From: Deltaproteobacteria bacterium
GTDB taxonomy: Bacteria > Desulfobacterota > Desulfarculia > Adiutricales > Adiutricaceae
Length of the DNA: 44,426 nt
Reading direction: 5' to 3'
Assembly (NCBI GenBank): GCA_031276865.1
Contig: JAISMF010000025.1
Span: 1-44,426 of the forward strand
The position numbers and the translations under genes are program-made. This document shows positions 33,700-43,748 of this stretch, in pieces (within the stretch, counting starts at the first letter, position 1; every line of letters starts with the position of its first letter). The notes under the pieces were generated by a model. That model worked only from the letters and a program-made list of their open reading frames with translations, did no database searches and was not told the DNA's origin.

Positions 33700-34777
33700 T
33701 TTATCTCTCCTTGGTATACAGCCTTACGCTGTTGATTTATCGTAGCGAAGGTGAGTGCTTTTGGTTGACAGGATTAAAACCGTTTGAGTAGTTTGTGTTA
33801 AATATCTGTAAGTTTGATGTATTCAATACCTCATGTTAACTTCATCTTAGAAGGTTAATAATCCTTGGTAAATTAGATTTGTGATAAAATTAAATTTTTT
33901 TATTTTTGTATTGGAAAATGTATTACTTTGTTTCGATTGATTAATTTTGCCGTCAAAAACTTTACGAAAATTTCCGTGTTCTATATTTCTTGTAACAAAG
34001 AGAACTGGCTGCGAAAAGACTAATTATAGTTTTATAATCGTTATGCGTTCTTGAAAATGTTATTATTATTATTTGATAATATTGTATATATCAACGATTA
34101 ATTATGGATAATTATGATAGCTCTAAGCTAATGACAATTTTTTAAAAGTTTTACGCGCTCGTTGATGGAAGGTGATCTGGCGAACAATTATTTATGTATA
34201 TGAAACAATATAGTGTATAGGATTTATTTTATAATAATTACTTTTATATTTTGTTTGATGAGGCCAAATAAATTTGAAAAGTTTTTTTTTAAATCATCTA
34301 TCAACAGACGGTTTAAGGAGTTCTGTCGAAATATCGGAGCTATCTCCCGGGCGTTCGGTGGTAATTTCAAATTGTCGAAACACGGAGCGAAAGAAGTCTC
34401 CAGCGGTAAATATAATTCCATCCGCCGCCTAGAGGATCCGGTCAAAAAAAGAGGACTAAAGAGTTTAAAAATAAGGGATGTTGGCGAAAAAACGAGGGTA
34501 CACGAGGCGGCGACCCGTCGGTTCCGGCCGAGTGAAAAGCGCGGCCTCCGGTAAGGAGATATGGTAAAGGTTATAATGATCGGCGTTTGTTAATTTTTCT
34601 TCAGGCTTTCCGTCTCGCTTCAAGTGAGTACAGGATAAAGCGTCCGTTACTTTTCGGATTATTCCCCGTTAAGATTGATCTTTGGCGGCGGCCGCTAATA
34701 TATCGCGCGTTAAAACGACCTTAAAAGCCAGCGCGGCAACCGGAAGACTCCGATTTAACGATAACGGTCGGAAAACA

Positions 34778-35047
34778 TCAATCGCCATGAATGTCGTATA
34801 TGGTAGTTAATAAGTATCCATTGAAGAGCCATTTGACGGGGGGGGCGACGCCTAGGGAGTGACGGGGAGTTTTTTTCGACTCGCGCCGACGGATGCTATT
34901 CGCCGGCGTTGGTTCGGATACTGTGAGTTTCCCGTTCAGAGGTCCGACGTGATAAGATCCGAGGGTGGTTTTGTGGTGAAACCGGTCGGGGCGCTTTTCG
35001 CCGTGAACCGGTTCGGGGTGAATTTCGCGCTTGTGGCAGTCGTTCAT
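34778..35047 (-). pseudogene. Possible decayed paralogue of the His-rich operon protein
   Basis: A minus-strand frame beginning MNDCHKREIHPEPVHGEK, with AAGGTG six bases before the ATG, resembles the start of the 177-aa His-rich protein (MNDPRNHDLRHGPQTHAPH). Both continue to a GPLN-x-x-L block (GPLNGKL against GPLNDIRL) and a nearby TP. His content is lower and the C-terminal domain is not recognisable, so if homologous it is degraded. The similarity is short and could be chance. Confidence 0.35.
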
Positions 35048-35680
35048 CGGCATCACCTTCAAAAAAAGCGTATTGCGCGATTGAGATATCGCAATATTAT
35101 TAACTTACGATCATTAATGACGTCTTTTCGCGAGACACCTGGACGGCGTCGGCCCTACCAACCGTTCGCCGTCCCGGGTGTATCGTCATCTAACATATGA
35201 TGAATTTTAGGGATTGTGTGTTACTCGTAACCGGAAGCCGCCGTTGATTTCCCGGGGTGAACGTTGTCTGTCTCCGCGGCCTGTTACCAAGACCGTCATG
35301 ATTTTTTCAGAAACAACGGACGGTTTGATAATTTTAATAAGGCTTATTCCTATTTGATTCTACGACATCGGTATATGTTTCGCTTGCTTTTTTCGCTCAA
35401 AAAAAGATTTTTTTTTAAATTTTCGGCAATTGTTTTACATCCGTATCGAGCGATAATTCATCTGTAAGCAACTTGACGGAAAACTCAAGCCGGGTAAATT
35501 TTGTAAAAAGTCGTCCGGCGCTGGATATGGCGGATAATTTTTTTATTATATTATAATATATTATTTAAAATTTATATCATTGTTTTGACTTATCAAATAT
35601 TTATAATATATCATTTATATATGCTAAAGTTTATTTACGCGTCAACGGTCCTCCCTCGGTGACATGCCGCCTTCCGGGTG

Positions 35681-35714
35681 TATTATTCACGGCGACGAGG
35701 GAGCGTGAATAATA
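35681..35714. other. Hairpin with 11-bp perfect arms
   Basis: TATTATTCACG (35681-35691), 12-nt loop, CGTGAATAATA (35704-35714). No gene adjoins it. Could be a protein-binding site or a remnant of a small mobile repeat. Confidence 0.5.
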
Positions 35715-36144
35715 TGAAGGTATGGTATTTCATCCGGATAATTGGTCGTCGGAACGTTGGCGATCCCCCCCCCCGAGGCCGCCAGCGCCAGGTATTAATC
35801 CGACAAAAATAATTTTACACCTTTAAGATATAATCTAAATTTTAATTTTTATACATAGTCTATTATAAATTTATCTACAATTTGTAACCCACGAAGACGC
35901 GCTGAAATATACTCGACTTCTCGACATTATTATTTGCGTTTTCTTGCGTTTACCGCTACATTATAAACGTCGCCGTTTTAACTCTTGACTCCCTTTTTGA
36001 CCAGCGGGAAATTTAACTTCACGTTCGCGCTTTTTAAGAATATTTGATTATTCCAAGAATAATCTTTTTATGACAAATAATAGCGCAAATCCTCTTTCCT
36101 TTATATTTTTTCCACGTTTTATTACCTCTTTGGGTTCCTTTTTT

Positions 36145-36162
36145 AACCGCGCGCGCGCGGTT
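36145..36162. other. 18-bp perfect palindrome with alternating CG
   Basis: AACCGCGCGCGCGCGGTT stands out in AT-rich surroundings about 90 bases upstream of the 802-aa gene. Alternating CG of this kind may take left-handed form or serve as an operator; neither is shown. Confidence 0.5.
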
Positions 36163-36249
36163 GAAATAAATATCTAGGTTTCTTCCTTTCGGCGTATTTA
36201 TTCGCTTAAAATTACATCGCGCCGCCATTGTTGAATTACAATTATCTAA

Positions 36250-38658
36250 GTGATTAATATGGAATATAAACTTTGTTCAGGACAGTATTTTATTTACACG
36301 CTTAAGTTGATTGAAATTTTTTTTAAATCTATTTTTACAAAAATTGATATTTCTCCTAAGCAAAAAGGTAATCAAGATAAGTCGTTGTCTGTAAAATCTC
36401 AAGTTGAGAACTTTCTTTCCATCGAAAATTATAAGAGAAAGCATGAGGATCTACTCAAAATTTTTGATTGCTATTTATCAGTTGAAAATTATCTAGGAAA
36501 AAAAATTACGTTGCCGGATTTAAATACTAATCTCAGCTTGCGCAGAATCAGCGCGCAATGCAACGTTAGTCACCAGGCAGTGTTAAATTATTTGGATCAC
36601 TACGAAAAACAAGCTTCAGAAAATTGTACGCTTTTAAATATGTTGGTTAAGCCGTTAACAAACAAAACGCATTTAACAATTTTCAACGAGTTGCCTGTTT
36701 TCATTCCGAACATTGTCGCCCAGCTTACTGAAAACCGCATGTATTTATCGTTGGTTTTATTTCACTGGCATGATATTTTTCGTGATAAACAAAATAGGGA
36801 TTTATCGTTCGAAAATGAAGCTGATGACAAATTGCCCGGACATAATAAAACACATTTTATTTCCGATTTAATTAATTTATCGGATCAACTACGGGCTATC
36901 CGTTCAAATGTGAATTATGATGATACCGAAGATATGCTTCGCAGGTACTTCAATATGTACGGACACCTCCTGCGTCTGGCGGAACGTGAAAATTTATTTA
37001 AGTATACATATAATGACCACTTAAAGTTTAATTACGATCCGGCGGTAGCCGGAACCATTTTTTACGAATTGTCTCTTCTGTATAACGCCTTTTATTCAAA
37101 GCATCAACCCATGCGTTACGATGGCAAGTATCCGCTTCGTAAATCGCAAATTAAAACTGTCACGCCGCATGTTGATATCTACGAGTATCCTAAACAGATA
37201 GCTTCCGGTAAGTTATCCGATACGTCACCGCTTGGTGATTTAGACGCTTCTTTTAAATACGTTTTCGGGAGTATTTTCACTGGTGTTGATCTGATGCCCG
37301 GTATAATATCTCAAATTGACAGAAACTGGTATCCTGGAAACAACGACGGTAGAATTCTATACGAGGAAGCTAAGAATGTGCTGTCACAAGCGTCGCCTAA
37401 CGTCTCCGGGCGCGCGGGAGAAATTGAAACTATCATTGATCGTTCTAAAAGAGAGCGGGAATATCGGAAAGTGGATGATTTAGACGGTGAAATCAGTTAC
37501 ATGCCTCTTATTGACGCAACCGAGGATTTTCAGTACAGTATATCCGATTTTGAATTCACCCGCGACGAAAAGCATAAACCTAGTCTGGATTCGGATCTGT
37601 CGATATTTGAACCTCTTTTTAAAATATTGGAAAGTGAAGCGCTTGAGATTAATAACCGCGCTCGTAGAGGTAAAATGTCTGAACGCAAAATGTATATTTT
37701 CGACAGCCAATTTGACGATAAAAATAATTTTTATAAATTTAAAGCGCGGAAAATACCGTATTTTGAAGCCGTGGCCCGCCGTCATTTTTTCATATCTTTA
37801 AGAAACGATTCCATTGAAAAAGTGCTGTTAGACGCTTTGAAGTACGACACGCTGCGTTTACTTCTCGATAACTCCGACATTTTTAGCAAATTTATTAATT
37901 TTTATTCTAACACAGTTAAAACCACTGTAAATAAAATTGACGTCATAAAAGAACATTATAAGGATACAGGAGTCTTAGAAGAAATCTATAAACACTTGAA
38001 AGAAAAACTTGGAAATTTGTATGAAAAATATATAACAAATAGCGTTATCCTCCGATCTAACGAAACCGGAGCTTCAGAGTTTAAACTTAACGACGCCGGC
38101 ATGGCGCTCACGGGATGCGGGACGCTCATTTTGGGAAAATGTCGGGATGGCGGAGAAAAAAGGTACATACTTTTGGAGAAGCGCTGGAAGGTTTTAGAGG
38201 AGTCGGGAAAACTTGGTTATCCCAGCGCCGCCAGTTGTGATTTTTACGATACCGCGCAAAGTAAAATGAGTTACGACACTTATGGAGATTATAGAGCCGA
38301 TGAATCCGGAAAATTGGATTTTGAGGCCAATCCTTTTATTACGGCGAAGCGAGAGCTGCATGAAGAGCTCAACATGAATATCAATGTAAACGATCTCCGC
38401 ATGATCAGTTTCGGAATCGATACGAGCCGCAACGTCCAGCAGTTTAGTTTTTATCTTGAAACTGAAGAATTTGTAGAAGATGTGTGGAATAGAAAATTAT
38501 ATTACGCTCCATATCAAGACGAGGGAAAGCTTTTTATCCTGCCGTTTAAAAAAAGCTTATTGATTGACATTTTAAACAATTTCAAGATGGAATCCGGAAC
38601 GGCGTGGTCTCTTTTAAAACTTATGGAAATCAAAAAAGAGCTCTTATGGAAAGAGTGA
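36250..38658 (+). CDS. 802-aa protein with HTH-like segment and C-terminal Nudix-like domain
   Basis: Begins at GTG 36250 or, more likely, ATG 36259 (MEYKLCSG); neither has a Shine-Dalgarno. Residues 96-117 (SLRRISAQCNVSHQAVLNYL) read as a helix-turn-helix. The long middle part (about 130-620) is helical and unfamiliar. Residues 640-800 resemble a Nudix hydrolase: Gly687 and Arg701 have canonical spacing, and KRELHEELNM supplies the metal-binding REUxEE glutamates (Glu702, 705, 706). However, the box Glu is one residue early (692) and the final Gly is Asn708. Nudix proteins cleave or sense nucleoside-diphosphate-X compounds; combined with an HTH this may be a metabolite-responsive regulator. 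AT-rich like the ABC operon it diverges from. Family unknown. Confidence 0.7.
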   Translation: MINMEYKLCSGQYFIYTLKLIEIFFKSIFTKIDISPKQKGNQDKSLSVKSQVENFLSIENYKRKHEDLLKIFDCYLSVENYLGKKITLPDLNTNLSLRRISAQCNVSHQAVLNYLDHYEKQASENCTLLNMLVKPLTNKTHLTIFNELPVFIPNIVAQLTENRMYLSLVLFHWHDIFRDKQNRDLSFENEADDKLPGHNKTHFISDLINLSDQLRAIRSNVNYDDTEDMLRRYFNMYGHLLRLAERENLFKYTYNDHLKFNYDPAVAGTIFYELSLLYNAFYSKHQPMRYDGKYPLRKSQIKTVTPHVDIYEYPKQIASGKLSDTSPLGDLDASFKYVFGSIFTGVDLMPGIISQIDRNWYPGNNDGRILYEEAKNVLSQASPNVSGRAGEIETIIDRSKREREYRKVDDLDGEISYMPLIDATEDFQYSISDFEFTRDEKHKPSLDSDLSIFEPLFKILESEALEINNRARRGKMSERKMYIFDSQFDDKNNFYKFKARKIPYFEAVARRHFFISLRNDSIEKVLLDALKYDTLRLLLDNSDIFSKFINFYSNTVKTTVNKIDVIKEHYKDTGVLEEIYKHLKEKLGNLYEKYITNSVILRSNETGASEFKLNDAGMALTGCGTLILGKCRDGGEKRYILLEKRWKVLEESGKLGYPSAASCDFYDTAQSKMSYDTYGDYRADESGKLDFEANPFITAKRELHEELNMNINVNDLRMISFGIDTSRNVQQFSFYLETEEFVEDVWNRKLYYAPYQDEGKLFILPFKKSLLIDILNNFKMESGTAWSLLKLMEIKKELLWKE

Positions 38659-39343
38659 TCCAGGCGAGCGGGACGCGTTTGTTTTCAGCGGCCCAGGGCG
38701 AATTTAAGCCTATTTTTTTCCCTCGTCCTCTTCGACCGCTTTTAGGTATTGAAACGAATGTTTTTCGCGGGGCGGGGTTGGCGTTCACCCTTAAGAGCGG
38801 TCCTCCCGCTTGAGCGCGCCACCCCCCTCGCCTTTGCGGGTTTAATGTTAGGCCGGCGGGAAAAAAATATCCGCCGAACGGTCGTTCACGCGGGACGGCG
38901 TCCGCGATAAAGCGGCGCCTTCTTCCCCCCCCTTCTAAGGCGCCGACGAGTAAATTCCGGCGTCCGGCGGACACGGGAAAAAGTCGTTAAATTCATGTAA
39001 ATTTTTCCCTTACCTTTCCGATAAATTTTACTCCGTTCTGAAACGATTAAGTGTTCTGTATATTGATATATATATCATAATATTTCCATATATGGCATAT
39101 ATTTCCGTATATGTAAGTTAGGCGCCTCGAAAAATGTTGATTTTACGCCCTCTTGGGAAGCCCGGGTTTCCCGCGCGCGGCCGATTTTCCGATCCATCGA
39201 TTTTTATTTTTAGCATTTCATCCGACTTTTGTGTAAAATTACTGGGGGAACATTCGATTTGAAGAATAATCCCATACACTTTTCAAAAACCCCCCGCCGG
39301 AGTGAATAATCCGGGATAAAGCGCGAAGGAGCCTGATTCCGCA
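38659..39343. other. Intergenic, no gene seen
   Basis: GC-rich to 38980, then AT-rich. 39055-39115 is a cluster of small palindromes (GATATATATATC, CCATATATGG, then CATATATTTCCGTATATG). No credible coding frame. Confidence 0.5.
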
Positions 39344-41995
39344 GTGTCCGAGGCCGTTAAAACAGCTGAAAATCCGGTCGGCGTCGATCTTTCCGGAGCC
39401 CTCAGCCAGGAGAAGCAACTCGCCCGGGAAGTGCGGGGCGGTATGCAGAGCCTGACGGTGGCGGTGAAGAACACGGCCCTCTACCCGGAGAACAGCAAGA
39501 TCCGCCAGGCCTCCACCCACAAATTTTTCGAATGGATAACCGCCTATCTGGACGCCAACGAATCTTTAAAGCTCTTCGTGGACATCGAGACCTTTCTTTG
39601 CCTGGGGGAGCCGGTCTTAACCGAAAAAAGCGTGGAGTCCGCGATCATTTTCCCCTTTTTTAGGGACGGTGTTCAGTGGATCGAGTTCTTGGACGGCCTG
39701 CCGGAAGCGGAAATGTTGACCTTATTGGATCATCTCACCCGTTTCCGGATGCTCAAAGAGGAAGACGAGGACGATCTGGTCACCGCCATGTGGGGATCGG
39801 ATTTCCAGTATATCAAGTACAAGACGGCCAACGAGTTCTGGGAGATAGACCCCGTCACCGAGATATCCGCCATGAAGGTGAGTCTGGCCACGCTGGACGG
39901 CCCCGCGGACGATTCGGAACAGCGGCTCCTGGTGAAGGGGGCGGCGCGGAAGGGAGAGGCGGCCTCCTCCGGCCGGGCGGCCATCGGCGCCCTTCTAAGT
40001 TGGATCGCCCAGCCCAGGGAAAAGAGAACCAAGCCTTTTCCCGCCGCCCCGGAGCGTGACGATCTAAGGCCCCCCGACACCGGATCGGAGCGGGGGGACG
40101 TGGGGGGGGATTCCCCCAAAAAGGCGGAGAGCGGCGCGGGGATCCGCCGGGAAGGCTCCTGGGATCTCAATACCGGGGACAGGTCCCTGCTGGAGAACCT
40201 TTTAACGGAGGAGGCCAGGAAGGCCAACTACAGGCTGGGCCTCGACCTCGCGATAGCCCTCCTGGACCAGGTGAGCGATCCCGAAAACCGCTCCCGGATT
40301 TTGATGTTCCTGACCGAGACCGTGCGCTTCTCTTTGGCCCGGGCCGAGTTCACCTTGATCATGGGAATCATCCGGAAGCTGGAAAAGCGCGTCGCGGCCC
40401 ACGGGCCGCTGCTTTCCGGCGTGATGGAGGAGTTTACCGCCTGGGCCTCGTCTCCGGAGGTCTTGGACGGGCTCGCGCGCCTGGAAGAGAAGGCCGCGAA
40501 CCTCCCCGTCGAGGAGCGCATCAGCCTCAACCAGTTTTTAGCCTTCCTGCCCCCGGCGGCGGCCGGGGTCCTGGCGGAGACGGCCTACCGGATAAAGGAC
40601 GTCCATTTAAGGGCCCAGCTCCTGGGGGCGGTGGCCGACCGGGCGCCCCTCGGCGGAGCCGAGCTGGCCCAGATCGTGAACACCGCGCTCACCAAGGACG
40701 ATTTGCTCACGATCTTAAAGGACGTCCAGCGGAAGAACAAAAAAGACTCCCAGCCCTTCCTTAGCGGCCTCACCAAACACGCTCACCCCGACGTGCGGGA
40801 GTTTTCCGCCGCCATGCTCCTGGAAGACGAGCCGGAACTCATCGTCGGGCTGCCTCATCTTCTAAACGAGGCCGAGCCCAGGACGGCCCGGCGCGTGCAC
40901 TTCCTTCTGGGGAGAAGGCCCAACGTCCAGGTGGAGGGGGCGATCATGAAATTCCTGCAGTCCGGAAGGGATCTGCAGATGAACCGCTCGTCCGAGACGG
41001 TCCTTTTAAATTTCCGGACCTTGGGGCTTTCCGCCGCCTCGCCCCTCGCCTTGGAGTTCCTGAAAGGCTACTTGAAAAAGGACCTGAAAACCTTGTTCGG
41101 CGTTTCCGGCGAGACCGAGAGCCTCTACCGCAAGGGAGCGGTCCTCGCTCTTCTTTTAATGCAGAGCGACCTGGGCCAGGGGGCGATATTGGACGACCTT
41201 TCCCATAGCTGGCACAGGTCGCTGAAAACAGCCTACAGGGAGGCCGACGACGAGGCCAGAGAGATCTTGAAGATGCTCCACAAGGAGACCATCCCCCGGG
41301 AGCCTAAGATTCAAAGCGCCGCTCCGGCGGCGGCGGGCGTCAGGGTCACCGGCCGGGTGGACGTGGAGGCGCTTCCCGTCACCGGGGAGGTGGCCACCTC
41401 GGATATCAAGCTCAAACAGATTAGGCGCATTAAAAGTCTGAAAGCCTTAAAATCCCTAAACGACCGGGATAAGGGGAGGGCCTCGGAGGAGCCCGTGGCG
41501 GAGGGTTCCAGGATCCCCGAGCAGTCCCCCCCCAGGGCCATCAGGCGGGTTAACCGGGGAAGCCCCGCTTCCCCCTCCGAAGCTCCCGGTTCCGGAAACG
41601 GCGGTTCCGGAACCCTCCCTTCGCGGACTCCGGCTCCCTCCGGGTCCGCGTCTTCGCCTCCCGGATCCGCCTCTCCTCCTCCCGGATCCGCCTCTCCTCC
41701 TCCCGGCCCTCCGCCGCCGCCTCCCGGCCCTCCGCCGCCACCGCCCGGCCCCCCGCCGCCTCCCACCTTGGAGGCGCCGGATTCGGCGGCGGATCCTCCT
41801 CTCCGGGCGGCCTCCGATCCGGCGGCCGCGGTTTCGGCGCCGGCGGCGTCCAACCCCGCTTCGAACAGCCTCGCCGGCGGGATTCAAACTCCGCCTCCCC
41901 CGTCCGCGCCCCTGGGCGGCGGGGATAAAATCGGCGCCCCCCCGCCCGCGGCGAAGATGACGAAACCCGCCGATCCCCGAGAGAGGTCCCGCTGA
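39344..41995 (+). CDS. 883-aa HEAT-repeat-like protein with Pro/Gly-rich tail
   Basis: GTG start with AAGGAG 13 bases upstream. No signal peptide. The N-terminal 170 residues form a conserved-looking domain (MQSLTVAVKNTALYPENSKI; FFRDGVQWIEFLDGLPEAEM) also echoed in the next gene's N-terminus (both describe 'chronological' N-terminal modules before a linker). Residues about 290-660 are helical repeats of HEAT type (HAHPDVREFSAAMLLEDEPE; NEAEPRTARRVHFLLGRR). The last 180 residues are disordered: SGSASSPPG units then PPPPPPG repeats (about 765-810). A scaffold or signalling partner of the HD-GYP-like protein 168 bases downstream is the simplest reading. GC-rich core gene. Specific function unknown. 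Confidence 0.75.
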   Translation: MSEAVKTAENPVGVDLSGALSQEKQLAREVRGGMQSLTVAVKNTALYPENSKIRQASTHKFFEWITAYLDANESLKLFVDIETFLCLGEPVLTEKSVESAIIFPFFRDGVQWIEFLDGLPEAEMLTLLDHLTRFRMLKEEDEDDLVTAMWGSDFQYIKYKTANEFWEIDPVTEISAMKVSLATLDGPADDSEQRLLVKGAARKGEAASSGRAAIGALLSWIAQPREKRTKPFPAAPERDDLRPPDTGSERGDVGGDSPKKAESGAGIRREGSWDLNTGDRSLLENLLTEEARKANYRLGLDLAIALLDQVSDPENRSRILMFLTETVRFSLARAEFTLIMGIIRKLEKRVAAHGPLLSGVMEEFTAWASSPEVLDGLARLEEKAANLPVEERISLNQFLAFLPPAAAGVLAETAYRIKDVHLRAQLLGAVADRAPLGGAELAQIVNTALTKDDLLTILKDVQRKNKKDSQPFLSGLTKHAHPDVREFSAAMLLEDEPELIVGLPHLLNEAEPRTARRVHFLLGRRPNVQVEGAIMKFLQSGRDLQMNRSSETVLLNFRTLGLSAASPLALEFLKGYLKKDLKTLFGVSGETESLYRKGAVLALLLMQSDLGQGAILDDLSHSWHRSLKTAYREADDEAREILKMLHKETIPREPKIQSAAPAAAGVRVTGRVDVEALPVTGEVATSDIKLKQIRRIKSLKALKSLNDRDKGRASEEPVAEGSRIPEQSPPRAIRRVNRGSPASPSEAPGSGNGGSGTLPSRTPAPSGSASSPPGSASPPPGSASPPPGPPPPPPGPPPPPPGPPPPPTLEAPDSAADPPLRAASDPAAAVSAPAASNPASNSLAGGIQTPPPPSAPLGGGDKIGAPPPAAKMTKPADPRERSR

Positions 41996-42013
41996 AAGGG
42001 GAGCCCCTTGGAA

Positions 42014-42042
42014 GCGCCCGCCGCGGCCGCCGCGGCGGGCGC
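42014..42042. other. GC hairpin between the HEAT-like and HD-GYP-like genes
   Basis: GCGCCCGCCGCGGC (42014-42027), one central C, GCCGCGGCGGGCGC (42029-42042): a 29-bp perfect inverted repeat. A T-rich stretch (TTTTCGTCTTTTT) follows 40 bases later. It may attenuate transcription into the next gene. Confidence 0.5.
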
Positions 42043-42163
42043 CCGCCCTCCGCTCTGTGGTCCCGGCTTTCGGGACGGGGGACTATTTTCGTCTTTTTCC
42101 CTTTCAAGTAGCGAACGCTTTAACACCCTCCAACCCCGACGCTGAAAGTTTTCGGGAGGCACC

Positions 42164-43717
42164 ATGACGCCGCTCACCAGGCCGCGGGACGCCCAGAAGG
42201 GCCAGAAAAAGCAAGCCAGCCCCGGAGAGAAGCTGCTCCACAACATGTTTAGGCTCTTGCAGGTGGTGAAGATCCACCAGGCCAACAACAAGCTCTTCAC
42301 CGACAACGTGGAGCTCTTTCGGAGCGTCTTGGAGGAGCTTTGGGCGAATTACTCCGTCGCGAGCTTCTCCTTGCACCGGGGGAGGTTTTACTTAAACGAC
42401 GAGAGGATCGTCTACACCCCCACCATGTGGACCACCTCCGCCAAGATGACGGAGTACTTCCAGGCGCGGGGGATAAACGGCGTGAAGTTCTACGACAAGG
42501 GGAAGCTCTCCCAGAAGGACATCGTGGGCTTCATGGACGTCTTCAACCGGGCCACCAAGGCGGAAGACCCCTTCGAGTGGCTCGATGAGAACGTCAAGGC
42601 GAGCTTCCCCTGGGTGGAGGTGAGCCGGGACGAGGATACGACGATCTACGTGGACGGGGAGGCCGGAGGGGAGGGTCCCACCGGCCGGAACGCCCTTTTC
42701 AAGAGCCAGGGGGCCCAGTCCAACGCCCTGGCGGCCAGGCGCTGCTACTCCCAGACGCTCACCGCCCTGCGCACCCTGATAGAGCGCCTGGAGGCCGGAA
42801 AAAGCGCCGGCGTGCAGAAGACCAAGAGGGCCATCGAGAGCTTGATCGACCTTTTAAACGAGGACGAGGCGAGCTTTCTGGCCTTGAGCACCATCCGGGA
42901 CGCGGGCGATCAGCTCTACACCCACAGCGTGAACACCGCCATCCTCTCTTTAAGCGTGGGAAAGCGCCTGGGCCTCACCCGGGGATCCTTGGAGCAGCTG
43001 GGCCTGGCCGGGCTGTTCATCGACCTGGGGAAGGCCGGAGAGATCCGAAACGTTTTGGATAAACCCGAAAAACTCACGGGAGCGGATCTGGAAGCCGCCA
43101 GGAATCATTCCCTCTTAAGCGTCTTAAGCATCATCCGCTTAAACGCCTCCCACGCCTTGAAGCACTCCATCCTGGCCCCGGCCGGGGAGCACCACATGGG
43201 TCTCGATCACTCCGGCTACCCCAAGCCGGACTTGGACGGCGAGGGGGAGCCGCCGCCCCTGTCCCTGTTCGGGAGGATATTGGCCGCGGCGGACCAGTAC
43301 GACGCCCTCACTTCGGTCAGGCCCTGGCGGGGGCCCTACGACCCCCATTCCGCCTTGCGTCTCCTTTTGCGGGACGCCGGCCTGAAGCTGGATCCGGTGA
43401 TACTCAAAGTTTTGGTGGACGTTTTGGGGTCCCACCCCCCTGGAAGCGTCCTCGTTTTGGACACCCACGAGGTGGCCATGGCCCGCCACACCCCCAGCTC
43501 CGCCGTCGGCGCCCGGCCCGTGGCCGTGCTGATGAACGCGGGGGAGGACGGGACCTTCAGCCCCGGAGAAGAGGTGGATTTGAGCCAGAAGGATCCCGCG
43601 ACCGGCCTCTTCGTCCGCAGCATCGTCAAAACCCTTCCGGCCGCCCTTTTAGACGTCCAGCCGGTGGACTTCCTCCTGCCCGAGCCGGAGAGCGTTTCCC
43701 GCCGGGCGGCTATCTAA
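42164..43717 (+). CDS. HD-GYP-like protein with degenerate catalytic motif
   Basis: 517 aa. GGGAGG precedes the ATG. Residues 1-165 are an N-terminal module (NMFRLLQVVKIHQANNKLF; GRFYLNDERIVY). Residues 240-400 form an HD-GYP-type domain: HSVNTAILSLSVGKRLG (His254), then FIDLGKAG where the canonical HD of HDxGK is Ile286-Asp287, then His315, EHHMGLDHSGYP (342-353) and AADQYDALTSVRPWR (374-388). HD-GYP enzymes hydrolyse cyclic di-GMP. Loss of the key His of the HD pair suggests a non-catalytic c-di-GMP receptor, although the other motifs are well kept. Same strand and 168 bases after the HEAT-like gene, probably one operon. Confidence 0.85.
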   Translation: MTPLTRPRDAQKGQKKQASPGEKLLHNMFRLLQVVKIHQANNKLFTDNVELFRSVLEELWANYSVASFSLHRGRFYLNDERIVYTPTMWTTSAKMTEYFQARGINGVKFYDKGKLSQKDIVGFMDVFNRATKAEDPFEWLDENVKASFPWVEVSRDEDTTIYVDGEAGGEGPTGRNALFKSQGAQSNALAARRCYSQTLTALRTLIERLEAGKSAGVQKTKRAIESLIDLLNEDEASFLALSTIRDAGDQLYTHSVNTAILSLSVGKRLGLTRGSLEQLGLAGLFIDLGKAGEIRNVLDKPEKLTGADLEAARNHSLLSVLSIIRLNASHALKHSILAPAGEHHMGLDHSGYPKPDLDGEGEPPPLSLFGRILAAADQYDALTSVRPWRGPYDPHSALRLLLRDAGLKLDPVILKVLVDVLGSHPPGSVLVLDTHEVAMARHTPSSAVGARPVAVLMNAGEDGTFSPGEEVDLSQKDPATGLFVRSIVKTLPAALLDVQPVDFLLPEPESVSRRAAI

Positions 43718-43727
43718 ATTGGGAATT

Positions 43728-43748
43728 ATTACTCCGGTGGTTAAATAT
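43728..43748. mobile_element. Half-copy of the 90-bp inverted-repeat element
   Basis: ATTACTCCGGTGGTTAAA matches the left end of the elements at 20546 and 27260. No right end follows within 90 bases; instead the palindrome array begins at once, so the element is truncated at the array border. Confidence 0.5.

Larger units (their letters stand above)
33700..36249. other. 2.5-kb AT-rich region without an intact gene
   Basis: Upstream region of the ABC operon (minus) and of the 802-aa gene (plus). It contains a possible decayed His-rich gene (34778-35047), a hairpin (35681-35714), a CG-alternating palindrome (36145-36162) and very AT-rich runs at 33840-34270 and 35530-35640. Other open frames have no recognisable content. 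Promoters must lie here, but I see no convincing -35/-10 pair. Confidence 0.5.

Noticed and set aside
34213..34554. Plus-strand open frame of 113 codons upstream of the ABC operon
   Set aside because: Lys/Arg-rich and changes composition midway with the DNA; no Shine-Dalgarno or recognisable domain.
36034..36228. Minus-strand 64-codon frame rich in Lys
   Set aside because: It crosses the CG palindrome and an AT-rich tract, with no leader and no similarity that I can name.
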